This document shows positions 13,191 through 24,276 of a stretch of DNA of 64,000 nucleotides, in pieces; within the stretch, counting starts at the first letter, position 1; each line of letters begins with the position of its first letter. Position numbers and translations under genes: made by a program. The notes under the pieces are model-generated. The model made no database searches, was not told where the DNA came from, and saw only the letters and a program-made list of their open reading frames with translations. The stretch spans positions 1,001,385-1,065,384 of the forward strand of contig CABFPE010000128.1 of assembly GCA_900660155.1 (NCBI GenBank), written 5' to 3'. This DNA is from Hofstenia miamia. Taxonomy: Eukaryota > Xenacoelomorpha > Acoela > Hofsteniidae.

Positions 13191-13230
13191 AACATTTTGG
13201 AAGAACGGCTATTAGAGGTTTTTTCCAAAT

Positions 13231-13250
13231 ATATATATATATATATATAN
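13231..13250. repeat. (AT)n microsatellite ending in an ambiguous base
   Basis: A run of AT dinucleotides with an undetermined base (n) at 13250, suggesting imperfect assembly through the tract. Confidence 0.9.
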
Positions 13251-13379
13251 CTATAATAGGTAAAAGAAAAGCAACTGGAAGCTAGGGTAGCAAAACTTAA
13301 ATTAAGCAGAAATAACACATTTGAGTATTTACAAATAATGGATAACAATAACACTCACTTGTGATCAAACAATAGCAAA

Positions 13380-13680
13380 TGAACATTTTAAGGAGAATCT
13401 AAGATCCGAAATATTTCTCCACAAACATCAACCAAGTCTAACAAATTTTAAAATTTTAAAAATAAACAATTAAATAAAAATAATCAAGGCTCTTTACATT
13501 AAGAACAAAAAGAGCAATTAATAAATAATCAACTATGTACTAACATCCTAAGAAATTTAATGTACACTAGATGCCCTTGTATTTTATTGTAAATTTATAT
13601 TGCCGCAATTTTGTTCTGATGATGAATTTTAAAATAGAAAACGTTTAACGTGTGTTGTGTTCATATCAATATATATATAT
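13380..13680 (+). mobile_element. Penelope-like element fragment, 3' tail
   Basis: The plus strand encodes EHFKENLRSEIFLHKHQ, the last part of the GIY-YIG endonuclease of Penelope-like elements (compare EHIRGHLNSEIYLHQHE at about 15069-15119). An IKALYIKNKKS segment follows, typical of the C-terminus, then a TTCTGATGATG tail motif and (AT)n at 13668-13680. The reverse transcriptase part is absent. The copy is old and broken. Confidence 0.65.
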
Positions 13681-13725
13681 TTAAATGTCAGTATACTGAC
13701 CTTCGAAATATTTGAAATATCAAAC

Positions 13726-14107
13726 GCAGTTAAAAATTTAGACCGGTTTCGATTGCTAAGAATCATCGTCAGTAACAAATGCAGTAAATAAATATTTTAC
13801 AATCAACTACACTAAAGAAAGGAATACATAAATATATTGCATGCACTATAAGTCTAAAATTATTGATGTTTTTCTTTGTTTGTTAATTAATTGTTTTTGC
13901 AGCTTTAATAAAAATTTGTTCACCGATTTTATGATGTTGTGATCTTAGTAAAATTTTTAAATTTTCTTCTTTAATTTCATGGTGATGTAAATAAATTTCG
14001 GAATTTAAATGTCCCCTAATATGTTCTGTTCTTTCATCCTTGTTCCCAGATGTCTCTTAGTTTCCCTGATATATGATTTATTGCAATCATCACATTCGTA
14101 TTGATAT
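13726..14107 (-). repeat. Inverted copy of the Penelope 3' end
   Basis: This is the reverse complement of 14994-15371 at high identity. For example TTGTTCCCAGATGTCTCTTAG at 14040 mirrors the CTAAGAGACATCTGGGAACAA stretch at 15040. The match ends abruptly at about 14107, where the reverse transcriptase sequence of the plus-strand copy begins. Confidence 0.92.
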
Positions 14108-14700
14108 TCCATTAAAGAAAACATTTAATCACATCATTAAAGTAATACCAGAAGAAGAAATGCCAATTAACCATAAGACACTATTAAAATTGTTAAATAT
14201 GTGCTGCATGAACATCCCTTTTCTATTTAATGGAGTTCTTTATCGTCAAATTAATGGAATGGCCATGGGATCGGCACTTTGACCCACAATCTCAGCATTT
14301 ACAATGATATTATAGAAAACGATTTCATAAGATCATCAACTTTATCTACTCCTCAATGCTACTATCGATATGTAGATGACATATTCGCAATTTTTAACAA
14401 CAAAGATGAAGCGAAGATATTTTTGAATTATCTAAACAACATTCTACCAGAAATTCAATTTACAATAGAATGTGAAAACAATAATAAACTAAACTTTCTA
14501 GATGTTACAATTCACAATTTCAATGATCATTACGAAAAAAGTTGGCACATAAAATCAACAAATTCCGGCCTATACATTCCGTATTTTTCGAATTGCAACA
14601 TGTCCTACAAATTAAACGCAATTACAGCATTATTTAATCGAGCAAGATCAACATCCTCAAATTACGAACATCTGCCACAGATAAAATTTTCGAAATCTTA
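14103..14700 (+). pseudogene. Penelope reverse transcriptase, C-terminal half
   Basis: RNA-directed DNA polymerase of a Penelope-like element. Motifs appear in order: LYRQINGMAMGS (the Q-x-x-G-x-x-MGS motif B, about 14240-14280), YRYVDDIFAIF (catalytic YVDD, about 14364-14396) and NKLNFLDVTIH (about 14484-14516). All three are characteristic of the family. The fingers domain and everything before motif B are missing through 5' truncation at the junction with the inverted tail. The sequence changes frame just after motif B, so it cannot be translated whole. Confidence 0.88.
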
Positions 14701-14748
14701 AAAGACAATGGCTATCCCATCAAACTTATCAAAAAATATTCAACGAAA

Positions 14749-15153
14749 ATGTTTAAAGAAAGTAAGAAAAATCAACTTCATCAAACAAACGATGACAAGA
14801 ACCATAATTGTCCAATATATTTAAAAGTTCCGTATTTATGCAACCAAGTTAAAATTTTCAAAGAAAGAATTAAAATATTAAACACCAAATTAAAATTCAC
14901 TGAAATTGTCCCAATACTAACATCATATGCAACAAAGAATATATTCAACAAAAAAAATCGCATCCCTAAAAAATTAGTTTCTTCTGTAGTCTATCAATAT
15001 GAATGTTATGATTGCAATAAATCATACATCGGGGAAACTAAGAGACATCTGGGAACAAGGATGAAAGAACATATTAGAGGACATTTAAATTCTGAAATTT
15101 ATTTACATCAACATGAAATTAAAGAAGAAAATTTTAAAATTATACTAAGATAA
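14749..15153 (+). pseudogene. Penelope GIY-YIG endonuclease domain
   Basis: This encodes the C-terminal endonuclease of the same element, which nicks the target DNA to prime reverse transcription. The order is a linker, KLVSSVVYQYECYDCNKSYIG with the paired cysteines and the YIG of the GIY-YIG fold, the catalytic-loop segment ETKRHLGTRMKEH, then GHLNSEIYLHQHE. The VYQY in place of GIY, the CxxC pair and the ETxRxLxxRxxEH pattern are typical of Penelope endonucleases. The 134-codon frame runs to TAA at 15151. The frame itself is open, but it is separated from the reverse transcriptase. Confidence 0.88.
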
Positions 15154-15382
15154 CAACATTATAAAATCGGTGAACAAATTTTTATTAAAGCTGCAAACAA
15201 AGAACAATTACTTAACAAACAAAGAAAAACATCAATAATTTTAGACTTATAGTGCATGCAATATATTTATGTATTCCTTTCTTTAGTGTAGTTGATTGTA
15301 AAATATTTATTTACCGCATTTGTTACTGACGATGATTCTTAGCAATCGAAACAGGTCTAAATTTTAACTGCTTTTTATATTT

Positions 15383-15384
<2 letters not shown>

Positions 15385-15414
<30 letters not shown>
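15385..15414. repeat. (AT)n microsatellite at the Penelope terminus
   Basis: A perfect AT run begins about 13 bp after the end of the element-specific sequence. Confidence 0.9.
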
Positions 15415-15417
<3 letters not shown>

Positions 15418-15725
15418 CTCTAGTAGCCATTTTTCCAGAACATACTCAATAGATGTTTCCATGGCTTACAATTTTATAACGCCCTAATAGGCTTGGAGAA
15501 TAGTATATGAAAGTGAGAAAAAACAGTTTGTCCTTTTAAAATGACTTCAAGCTGCTTGAGTTTTATGGATTTGCTTGATTCTATTTCTCACAGAAACTGT
15601 ATATCGATGCCTTCAATAAATTATTTGATGTCCATTGAATGCAAATTATATTCAAGAACTTTTCAATTTAAAAAAGCAATGAAATTATGGCAAAGTGTTT
15701 CCAGAATAAATATCTAAAAGCCTAC

Positions 15726-16037
15726 AACCAAATTTCCTTGGTTGTTTCAATTTATACATTTAAAGCATTAATTAATTGTGATGTACACAGCTGCTGACTT
15801 TCCAGATAAATCGCGGTGTACTATGCTAGTTATAACGAAGTATATCAATAAAGAAACTTTTCAGCGCTTGGCAGAATTAAAACCAAATTTCCTTGGTTGT
15901 TTCAATTTATACATTTAAAGCATTAATTAATTGTGATGTACACAGCTGCTGACTTTCCAGATAAATCGCGGTGTACTATGCTAGTTATAACGAAGTATAT
16001 CAATAAAGAAACTTTTCAGCGCTTGGCAGAATTAAAA
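15726..16037 (+). repeat. Perfect 155-bp tandem duplication (two units)
   Basis: 15726-15880 and 15881-16035 are identical by eye: both begin AACCAAATTTCCTTGG and end CTTGGCAGAATTAA. The sequence shows no coding potential or known family. Perfect identity means a very recent event or an assembly effect. Confidence 0.95.
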
Positions 16038-16369
16038 ATAGAAATACTATTGGTCTTTTCAATTTAGCTCTTCTTTCAAAAGAAAAAAACTTTGCTAAAT
16101 GTATCAATGAAAATTGTTATTTGAAAAAAATTTTGATACGTTTTGTAAGAAGAATAGGCGAATTGAATTATTATATAAATGTAATTTTGTTTTACATTTA
16201 TTGCATTTGTGAAGACATAGAATTGAATTTTGTAAAACACCTATGGTATTGCATTTTACAAACAGATTTGATTTATTTTTTTAATAAAGTTCGAAAATAA
16301 TGTTAGTTACCCTTCAATAACAAACGGTTTGGAAATTTTTGCCTATGCAACTATTGCAACCACACTCCG

Positions 16370-16940
16370 CCACTGTTAGTAACGGATTTCGATTCAATAA
16401 ATCATCTTCAGTACAAATACTTGGGAATAAAATTATGCGTTTACTACATTAAATATGAATACACTTAAAATATGTTCAGCAAATTGGTGTTGCTTCGTTG
16501 GTATTCACTAGCAGGTACCATTTGCGTAATTTATAAGTAAACTTCAACTAAGTTAGTGTTCTTTATTCTCAGATATAGTTCAATCCTTAAATCACTCTAA
16601 GGTGTTCATTGATTTTGGTTTATAAATGTTTTTGGCTTCTCCGATGAAAGAATGATTGCATGCTTCACACTGCATTTTGTTAATAGGATCGTTGTTATTA
16701 AAAAATTCAGATGTTTTCTTTGATGTTAGCATTGTCAGGATCTTAGTTAATTCAACACTTTTACTTATTTTATTAATCATTATTTTAAAATTATCCAATA
16801 TATTAGTTTTCAATCACTTGATATTATTCTGATATGGACTATATTATTTAATGTAAATCCTTTGTCAACTAATTTTTCTATTAGTTTACTTGGATATCCA
16901 TCTACATAAACAACAAGCCTTCAAAGAATATCTTTAAATA
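16370..16940 (-). mobile_element. Penelope-like element fragment, decayed
   Basis: On the minus strand, YVDGYPSKLIEKLVDKG (about 16870-16925) matches the GYPxKLIxK segment between the reverse transcriptase and endonuclease of Penelope elements. KMQCEACNHSFIGEAK (about 16630-16680) matches the CxxC...YIG segment of the endonuclease. The tail region near 16375-16425 again has an imperfect GATTTCGATTC/ATCATC motif like those ending the other copies. It is broken and truncated at both sides. Confidence 0.7.
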
Positions 16941-17956
16941 ATTCTAAGAATATTGAGCCATCAATTGGAACCAGTAATATCGTATATCAGATGGCTCTGA
17001 ATCTAAAGCCCAAGTTTACATCTTTCAACAAAGTTAAATACCCATTTAAAAGTCCGTTTCAGATTGATAATATAGACTGTAGAAAACTTGCTAGGTTTCA
17101 CTGATTAGAATGGGGTATTGAGAGAGCATACTACTGTTGATTAGCAATATAAGTTGCTTGAAGATCGATTTCATAGTATGTTAAAGGTTTGAACCATTAA
17201 ACATAACATTCAGAAGAAGCTTAAGTCAAAATTATAAAAGACGATTCTCTAAAGCAATGCTATTAAGGAAACGGCAATGAGTAAAATTTGGAAATAAGCA
17301 TGAATTAAAAATGTTGCAACGAAAGATAAACATTCATGTAAAAACTGAAAGGAATTGTACATTGAATTCAAAAGACGTCTAAAAACGACTAATCCTAGAA
17401 CTAATTTGACCCCAAAAGTGACAATGTCACTTAATTAGTGTTTTACCTCACATAATAAATATAAAGATGAGAACGATGATCTTGTGGATTGAGAAGACTA
17501 TGGAAATATTCCAGTGATTATATATATATATATATGTATGTAATATGTATATGCAATATTGCACTGTTTTAAAAAATGAGGAATAAAACCATTTTTAAAA
17601 CACCTTGAAAAACTACAGTGTTTTTCATGTTTATATATATATATATTAATAAGCAATTTTTTAGGGATGTTACTAATTATATATTTTTATTTTTTAATGG
17701 ATATCATAAAGTCACAATCTATTTCCATTATTAATTTTCATTGGAAGCGATTGCTGATTGTAATATTACATTTGGTACAAAAACAAAAAATGAAAATCTT
17801 GATTATATCTGGAAATATAGAATAATGTTCCCAGCCCTATCGGGCGTTTCATTATAACTATACTAAAATCGAATGCCATCTAGCGTAGATTTGGTGGTTA
17901 CATAAATTGGGACGTTACAAAATCATTTAGGAAATCCTGTACTTTTTTGCAATAAG
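16941..17956. other. AT-rich stretch with short (AT)n runs
   Basis: No gene is supported. Short AT runs occur at about 17519-17535 and 17633-17646. The rest shows only short open frames. Confidence 0.45.
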
Positions 17957-18037
17957 TTGCTTGAATGGAATTCATAAATTCCTGGAAACAGAAATGAATC
18001 TTAAAAAATGTGGGGTCAGTGCCCTACACAGACTTTC
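17957..18037 (+). CDS. Candidate internal exon, unknown gene
   Basis: An acceptor with a T-rich lead (CTTTTTTGCAATAAG) and a donor GTAAGAAA enclose 81 bases. They are open in one frame, reading CLNGIHKFLETEMNLKK then CGVSALHRL. The block leaves two bases at its 3' end, and the candidate exon at 20162 supplies one, so the two could be spliced in phase. If so, the secreted-peptide model at 18580-19011 would sit inside the intron or be an alternative start. No protein family was recognised. The exon call is inference from signals and composition. Confidence 0.3.
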
Positions 18038-18579
18038 GTAAGAAATTTTTTTACATTTTTCATGTCAATTTTCAAAATGATACAATTTCTATATTGTGCA
18101 TTACATTACTAGGAATAGCTTTACATACATGAATTTGCTGAGAACATTTTTTCCAAATATTGTGTTGAGAATATAAAGGTCATAGCAAAAAATATATGAT
18201 TTTTATCATCAGTATATTTTATGCAAATTTAAATTAGGCAACATTGCTTAGAAAATTTCAAAGCAACTAAACTTGCTCTGAATAGTACATAAAACTTGGA
18301 CCCAAGAACTCAATTTCAAAGATATACTGGTAACTTTATATGACGGTTTTAGTTCTTGATATTTAATTGAGGTTTCTGAAAGCCGCGTTTTGAAGTGACT
18401 ACGTGAATTACGAATGCGTACTTGATACCTACACGGTGTATTGCGGTACACTATCATCTCTTTGATGATGTGATGCACTTGTGGTGTGAGACCTTCACGT
18501 GAGTTGCGGTGCAGTGTTAATTGTTCCGTGCTGTGATTAATACATTGAAAAGTTTTTTTAAGTTTGTTTTGAATTAGCC

Positions 18580-19011
18580 ATGAAATTGAAAAATAAAATT
18601 TTTCTTCTCTTAATACTCATTTTTATGATCATCAACACAGGTGAATTTCTTATATTTAAAGAGTTAATGAGAAATTTTCTTAGAACGCGATAATATTATT
18701 CAACCGAATGTGTTTAAAATCCATCTGGCTTAGAGCCAGTTCTAATGTAAAAGTATGAAAATGTCGTTTTTATATACAAAGGCTTTATAGCCATAGCCAA
18801 CATATTTTGGTCGAACAAATGTATGTATAGGGTAAATAATTTAAGAGGCCATAGCAATTGTAATTTATTTTAAGCATAAAACTGCCGCTGTTCTATATGT
18901 GAATGATTTATAGGAACTTACAAATGTAGAAGTGAAATTCTCAATTTTTTTGGAAAAAGCGGTGAAAAGATTTGGAATGTTAGGTGTTGCCCTTATGATG
19001 GTTCATATTAA
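18580..19011 (+). CDS. Candidate two-exon gene for a small secreted peptide
   Basis: Exon 1 (18580-18640) starts at ATG and encodes MKLKNKIFLLLILIFMIINT. The basic N-terminus, hydrophobic core and polar end read as a textbook signal peptide. It ends at a good donor (ACACAG then GTGAAT). The intron of 273 bp ends in ATTTATAG at 18913. Exon 2 (18914-19011) continues in phase with GTYKCRSEILNFFGKSG, then EKIWNVRCCPYDGSY and a TAA stop. The whole product is 52 residues; the mature part is about 30, basic, with three cysteines including a CC pair. An odd cysteine count suggests a dimer, one free cysteine or a missing exon. I recognise no family. The splice phase, signal peptide and stop are visible; secretion and function are inferred. 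Confidence 0.45.
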
Positions 19012-19155
19012 TATACTTCTTTTGTTTTGAATTATAAATATTAATACTTGAATCCCAAACTGTATCGAACTTCACGATTCAAAGATTTATGGTTGAAAAT
19101 TTAAGGCGAAAAGCATCAAATACATTTAAAATACACATCATGGTCACGGTACTAC

Positions 19156-19647
19156 TTAAAAGTCAACAACTTTTATTGTGCTAATAGTGGGGTCATACTC
19201 TACATACCTTATAATTTTGTGGAATGGGACCGTAATAGCTTCTGCACAATGGTCACGCTTAAAAGGTATAGCTTTGCGTTTGTGCTTGATCAATATCTGA
19301 CAAAAGACAACGACACCATCATTAAAGGAAATGTATAGCTTTAGGTGGTATATACACCTTACGATCGGTGCAAACAATAACCAAAAGAAAACAAAAAAAG
19401 CGTAGCATAAGTTTAACGCATTTTGTTTTAGGGAACGATGAGATTCTGAAGGTTCTGTTCTCTGGAAGTTAGAAAGCATTTTGAGTGCAAAAGCTGCTCG
19501 ATTTGGATTTGGACGCATTAAAAGCATTAATAAATCAATAATTTTTGGATGTGTACACCAACTAACAAAATCATATCTAAGAATAATATATTCATGCTTA
19601 GTGGAAATTGAAAAGCATGTGTTCATGAATAAACAAAGGATATTCAA
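19156..19647 (-). CDS. Unassigned 163-codon open frame
   Basis: The longest open frame outside the mobile elements. It starts MNILCLFMNTCFS and contains a basic and polar stretch (RPNPNRAAFALKMLSNFQ). A strongly hydrophobic segment LCYAFFVFFWLLFAPIV, about residues 80-96, could be a membrane helix. Assuming about 68% A+T and independent bases, a stop is expected about every 13 codons, so so long a frame is unlikely by chance (my rough estimate is a few in a hundred for a window this size). No homology was recognised, no splice or promoter context was found, and it could be an old element or a host exon. Confidence 0.28.
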   Translation of the reverse strand: MNILCLFMNTCFSISTKHEYIILRYDFVSWCTHPKIIDLLMLLMRPNPNRAAFALKMLSNFQRTEPSESHRSLKQNALNLCYAFFVFFWLLFAPIVRCIYHLKLYISFNDGVVVFCQILIKHKRKAIPFKRDHCAEAITVPFHKIIRYVEYDPTISTIKVVDF

Positions 19648-20161
19648 AAGTTATTAATTAATCCTATAGTTTGCATAGTTTTGAATAATTTACTGCGTAT
19701 GTCAATTAATATAATCTTTCAAAAATAACCAAAGATACAATATAATTCACAAGTTCAGAAGGTTTTTGGCATTTAAACAGCTGTCGTTGTAGTGGAAATC
19801 TGGATGTAATCACATTAGTCACTTCAAATTTTAAAAAAAATTGAATGTGTATTGTGTTAAAATTTAGTAATTGGAATTATTTGTAACTGGTAGTTATAGT
19901 AAAAAGACTCATTGAAAAGTTAAATTTAATTTAAAATGAATAAAGACTTATGGTCTCTGCCAATTTAATTGAAAGACTTTTTGTGAATGCATATCTATGA
20001 AAGGGAATGTCAACAAGGGTTAGTATTACTCAGTTAGTTCTTTGTTCTATTAAACAAACTACAGCTGGTTGTGTAAATAATCCATTACTGCTTTCGTTTA
20101 TAAAAATAATTTTTTAAAGACTTCAATATTAAATGTTTAAGTAGCTAAGTAAATGTTTCAG

Positions 20162-20657
20162 AATGGAGTCAAGTACATCGAATAAGAGCATCCCTCCTGA
20201 CACAATTTTAGTGCATTTGGATGAAATTGCTTGCACATTAGACGGGGCATCATCTATGCATTTTGATGGACTCATATGTTGTTATTGGCTTCGTATGATG
20301 TAACTCATTATTGATTCAATACATGTATTTATTCATTTGAATTGTGTATATTCATGGCTTGCTAACAATAATCATGTTATCTGCATCACATTGATGTAGG
20401 ACGTGCTATAGCATTGGAATTCAAATGACGTTGCATTTTCTAATTAACCTCTAAAATCTTTTTGGAGTTCATTGGACTTTAAATGAGATTACTGCTTTAA
20501 TTAGTTACATTTTCTATTTCTAAATGCGTTTATTCTGTAATTGAAATTTGTAGATACTATAAGAAATAATGCAGTTGAACTTGCTGCTGAGAAAATGTGC
20601 GATATTCTCAATATTTCAAGCCATCATTAGCATAAATTTTAAAGAAAAACAAATAAA
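20162..20657 (+). CDS. Candidate last two exons of a host gene plus poly(A) signal
   Basis: Exon A (20162-20292) follows an acceptor AAATGTTTCAG. After one base completing a codon it reads MESSTSNKSIPPDTILVHLD, then EIACTLDGASSMHFDGL. The donor at 20293 is GTATGA, which is acceptable. Exon B (20554-20630) follows TTGAAATTTGTAG. In the matching phase it reads HTIRNNAVELAAEKMCDILN, a helix-like stretch, ending ISSHH and TAG. An AATAAA poly(A) signal lies at 20652-20657, 21 bases after the stop. Phase agreement, stop and poly(A) signal support a terminal exon. The protein is not recognised. Upstream exons may include 17957-18037. Confidence 0.42.
20652..20657 (+). promoter_or_regulatory. Candidate poly(A) signal AATAAA
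   Basis: A canonical hexamer shortly after the TAG stop at 20628 of the candidate terminal exon. In AT-rich DNA this motif is common, so its weight comes from position only. Confidence 0.4.
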
Positions 20658-21027
20658 GCCATTTTTCGTGATATAAAACAAGTTCTTGCTGTTTAAACTC
20701 TCTCACAAAACGTAGAGAAACCCCGTAGTTGCATCACCTTTATACAATCTATTTATGTCCCAAAGAGAACTAAAAATAGAAGTTCCAACAATCCCAAACT
20801 TATCCAAAAGATCAATCAGATGTTATTTAACCCACAATTGATTGCATGGAAACCGAAGCAGAAGTTAAGCCTAATTCATTATCAAAAAAGACCTTTATTC
20901 TGTCGTATTTAATTGGAGTAGTCCGTTTCGGATTGGAAAAGGATGATTTTTTCGGATGAAAGAAAAATTTAAGCTTAGCCAGGAATGAAACAATATGTTC
21001 GTCCGCCTGCTAAAATACGTCACAAAG

Positions 21028-21702
21028 CTCGGGTTGAGTTTCTGAAAGCAAAACGGGTTGAGTTCGGGTGGAAAATTATTTTTTAGATTATTATTGTTAT
21101 TGTAATTTGTTGTGATAATTGTAATGTGTATTATTTCGGGGACATATTAACTTTAAAATTGGATTAAGAAGAACTAACTCGTATCCAGAGTGTTTATAAT
21201 GATGATAAGAAGATTATTGCTAAATCCAAAATTAAACTAATTATCAGCATGAATGACTTGAACGAAGAATAAAATTTAGGGTTAGTATTGATAAATATTT
21301 TTTCGTGCATCAGCTAATATTTCAGTTTGTCATGAATGAATTATCTTCTGAAATAAAAAGATTTTCAGGTTGATCTGTTTTTAAACAGGCACCTTGCCGA
21401 TCGGAGTGAGACTACTCTTCTTGTGGAATTACTGTGACTGAAAGACGCTCCTCATTGGCAGTTGACACCATAGAAGCCTTAGAAATACTAAATTATTTTT
21501 CAAAACAGCAAAAAAATTGAATTTTAAATACAGATTCAATGAACTCTAATTTTTATCAATTTAATTCTTGAGGACTTTTTAAATTCGGTTTGAAATCGCT
21601 TTGAAATCTGGTTGAAATTTTCATTTCGGGTTCGGGTTGAGTAAATCGGGTTCAGTCGGGTTGGGACGGGTTACAAAATCTCAACCCGATTACACCTCTG
21701 GT
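21028..21702 (+). repeat. GGGTT-rich non-autonomous element, hAT-like end
   Basis: Clusters of CGGGTTGAG/TTCGGGTT motifs at 21030-21080 and 21630-21690 frame an AT-rich middle. The right side ends TTACACCTCTG, which resembles the CAGAGGTGTAA terminus common in hAT elements. A clean left terminus and target duplication were not found. A related arrangement occurs at 55220-55728. Confidence 0.45.
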
Positions 21703-23756
21703 CTGAAATATGTGCAGGGCAGCTGTAGCATTGTATTGAAATAATATGTGATCAACGATGGAATCTGTGATGGCGTATTATCATCAATGATTCATTTAAA
21801 AGCAATATTTAGACAACAGTAAACATTTTTTAAGTATTTTGGGAAAAAAGAGCATGCCTGGATGCAGTTTGAAAGGAATTTTTTGTGTAAAAACTATTCT
21901 ATTCATTAAATAAATAGACAAAGATTCAATTCAAGGCAATTAATGGTAGATGAAGAAGTTATTAAGGTAACTAATTGTGGTTATTGTTTACAATAGTAAA
22001 CAATACAAGTGTGATTTTTTCAATCGTTTGTGATTGCTTGCTGTACTGACATGGCTGTGTTTTGTAAGCAAGCTATTAATGATCCACGGCATTGCGATTT
22101 GCAACAATACGAACGAAACTAAGGGCGAAAATGCATTTGGATGCTTACCAACATTTGATGTATCACGTCGCCGTTTAGAGTACTCAAATCAAAAAATTTG
22201 CTATTTTAAGAATCTCAAAGCTTTTTAAAACATTTTCCTTTTTTTGATAATCGTAAAAACTACATTCAAATAAAACTATATTTTCCAAATCAATCTTTTG
22301 ATATGGTTTGAAAATGCAGAACATAGATGTACAATAGCCCTCTCTTTTGTATGCGAAACTTTTCTTTGTTTTGAAGCGAATGTATGATTGTAGGATGACA
22401 AAAGTGGAAGTATTTTGTAATATTCTTTATTTTGAATACCTGGATAAAATTTATATCGATTCGCAACTTACAAGAGCATTTTATTGCTTCCTTTTCGTTA
22501 TATGTACTCAACTTGTCATGACCATTATTAAAGTAGGCATTGGATTCCCCCAAAACCTTTTTAGCCACCTAGGATTAAAGTATTTTTCAAAATTTGGATA
22601 TGCTTAAGACGGACACATCGCTCCATCTAGGATATTTGTAACCATCTCCTGGCTATATAATTGTACTATTTTCGAAGAAAAATGTTTTTAACATATTCAG
22701 TTAACATTTGAACAAATGCGTCTTTAGATATCATTATGGATAATATTATCCGTATCGGTGTTGATAGCGGAAATATTCTGTAATATGATACATTTTCAAT
22801 AGAACTGGAAGAGGATTTTCATTAAGTCAAATTTCCATTAAACCAATATTCCCCAGACAGCTGACAACTCTTACTATCTCCAAAATTCTGAATCAATATA
22901 ATTTTCATATGTTGTTTATCTAGTGATTTCCCAAAACACATTCAAAAACTTATATAATCAGTTCCTAATTTAAAAAAAAATAATGACGCTTAAGTCTTTC
23001 TTTCCAATTGCTTATATTTAATTACCGGTATATATTAGAATTAGAGCACCCATCTAAATTTAGTACTCATTTTCCTGAAATACATTAATAAACAGCCTTG
23101 CTTTACAACTGTCATGTTATTTCAATAGTCAATTAACACCAGTGTCACTTGATGACATATTTTTAAAAAATTTTACAGCACAGAATGTCATTATTTAGAT
23201 GTCCACTTCATCTGATAAATTAATTCTTAAAGACAGACATTGTCTGTTCCTTGCTTTCTGTAAATTTTGAAAAATTAAATTTAAATTGGCATTACCCATT
23301 TTCGCAACATTCCAGTCTCACGTTCTCTTTTGGATTGGTCTACCAGGCAAAGCTTTTATAGTGTGATTTATTTTCTAATGATTTTTTCTAAAACTAGCCA
23401 TAATTAGCAAAAATAAGCCTAAACTATTTCTGAAGGCTCAAAAATGTTAACCTAGCTCAGTGAAACGCTTCGTTTCTAGTCCCTGTATTTGTAACTGGAA
23501 TAATTTTTTATCATAAATATATGTTCTAGGATGCACATGTATTGTTTTTTTGTATACTACGTTACAAAAAAATGGGAATATTTTTTTAACAAATGCTGTT
23601 TAGCCTTTATTTTTTTTATAATTAGAAATTTAATTGTTATTATCACTCTATTCTATAAAATGAATATATTTTACTCCTGTAGTCCAATAATTGGATTGAG
23701 AATTTCTCAGCGGCATGTGCTATAGAAGGTGTTTCATAGCAAATTATGTTTAAAAA
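21703..23756. other. AT-rich stretch, no supported gene
   Basis: A frame at 22079-22228 contains FDVSRRRLEYSNQKICYF and is locally richer in G+C. It has no usable start context or convincing splice partners, so it is not called. Confidence 0.4.
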
Positions 23757-23930
23757 TAACAACGTCATCACTGAAAAATATGCCAAATGATGTCATATTG
23801 GTGTATATTTTTAGGTAGCTAGTCATATGATATTCCAGAACATTATTCGCATCCCTTTGAAGTTTATTTTTACCATGAAACAAATGTGTCCTTGTAGCAA
23901 AATTCGTTTCTATCATGATGATAGAGTCGA
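23757..23930 (+). repeat. Dispersed repeat, copy in plus orientation
   Basis: Over about 150-170 bp this matches the reverse complement of 30755-30927 at close to 90% identity by eye. Shared blocks include AAAAATATGCCAAATGATGTC and ATTCGCATCCCTTTGAAG. No coding or tRNA-like part was recognised; a SINE or MITE is possible. Confidence 0.75.
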
Positions 23931-24276
23931 TCGATGGGCGTTATCTGGTCGTAGTAAACATTTAGAGCTAGACTAAGAAGCCCTAGCTTAATTTTAACCA
24001 GCCGCAATCTTCAATATTTTATACCCTAATCCATTTACGGCTGCCGCCAAACAATTGCTACCCACGCTGCTCTTTAATATAGTGAATATTCACAAATTAT
24101 TGAACTATAATTTCAAGTTTCTACAATTAAATTTTTTGAAGTTCAAAGACGAAATATGTTATTTCTTTGCTAAAAATTTATATCTTAACCTAAATTGCTT
24201 ATGCTCTTTATAAAGAACAAGCTGTTTTTCCAAATTTTCAAGCAATTTTCTGCAAACAATTTGAAAATCCTGAGAT

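Larger units (their letters stand above)
13670..15414 (+). mobile_element. Penelope-like element, 5'-truncated, with inverted tail
   Basis: A retroelement of the Penelope group. The plus-strand copy holds the second half of the reverse transcriptase and the GIY-YIG endonuclease, and ends near 15372 followed by (AT)n. In front of it, in opposite orientation, lies a second copy of the last 380 bp or so (13726-14107), also bordered by (AT)n. Both (AT)n tracts therefore face outward. Partly inverted terminal copies of this kind are a known oddity of Penelope elements (the so-called pLTRs). The reading frame is interrupted in a few places, so the copy is not active. Confidence 0.88.

Noticed and set aside
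22034-22228. Frame resembling a secreted precursor (with SRRR site)
   Set aside because: The apparent start is TTG, not ATG, so the signal-peptide-like part is not translated from its own start; no convincing splice partner was found.
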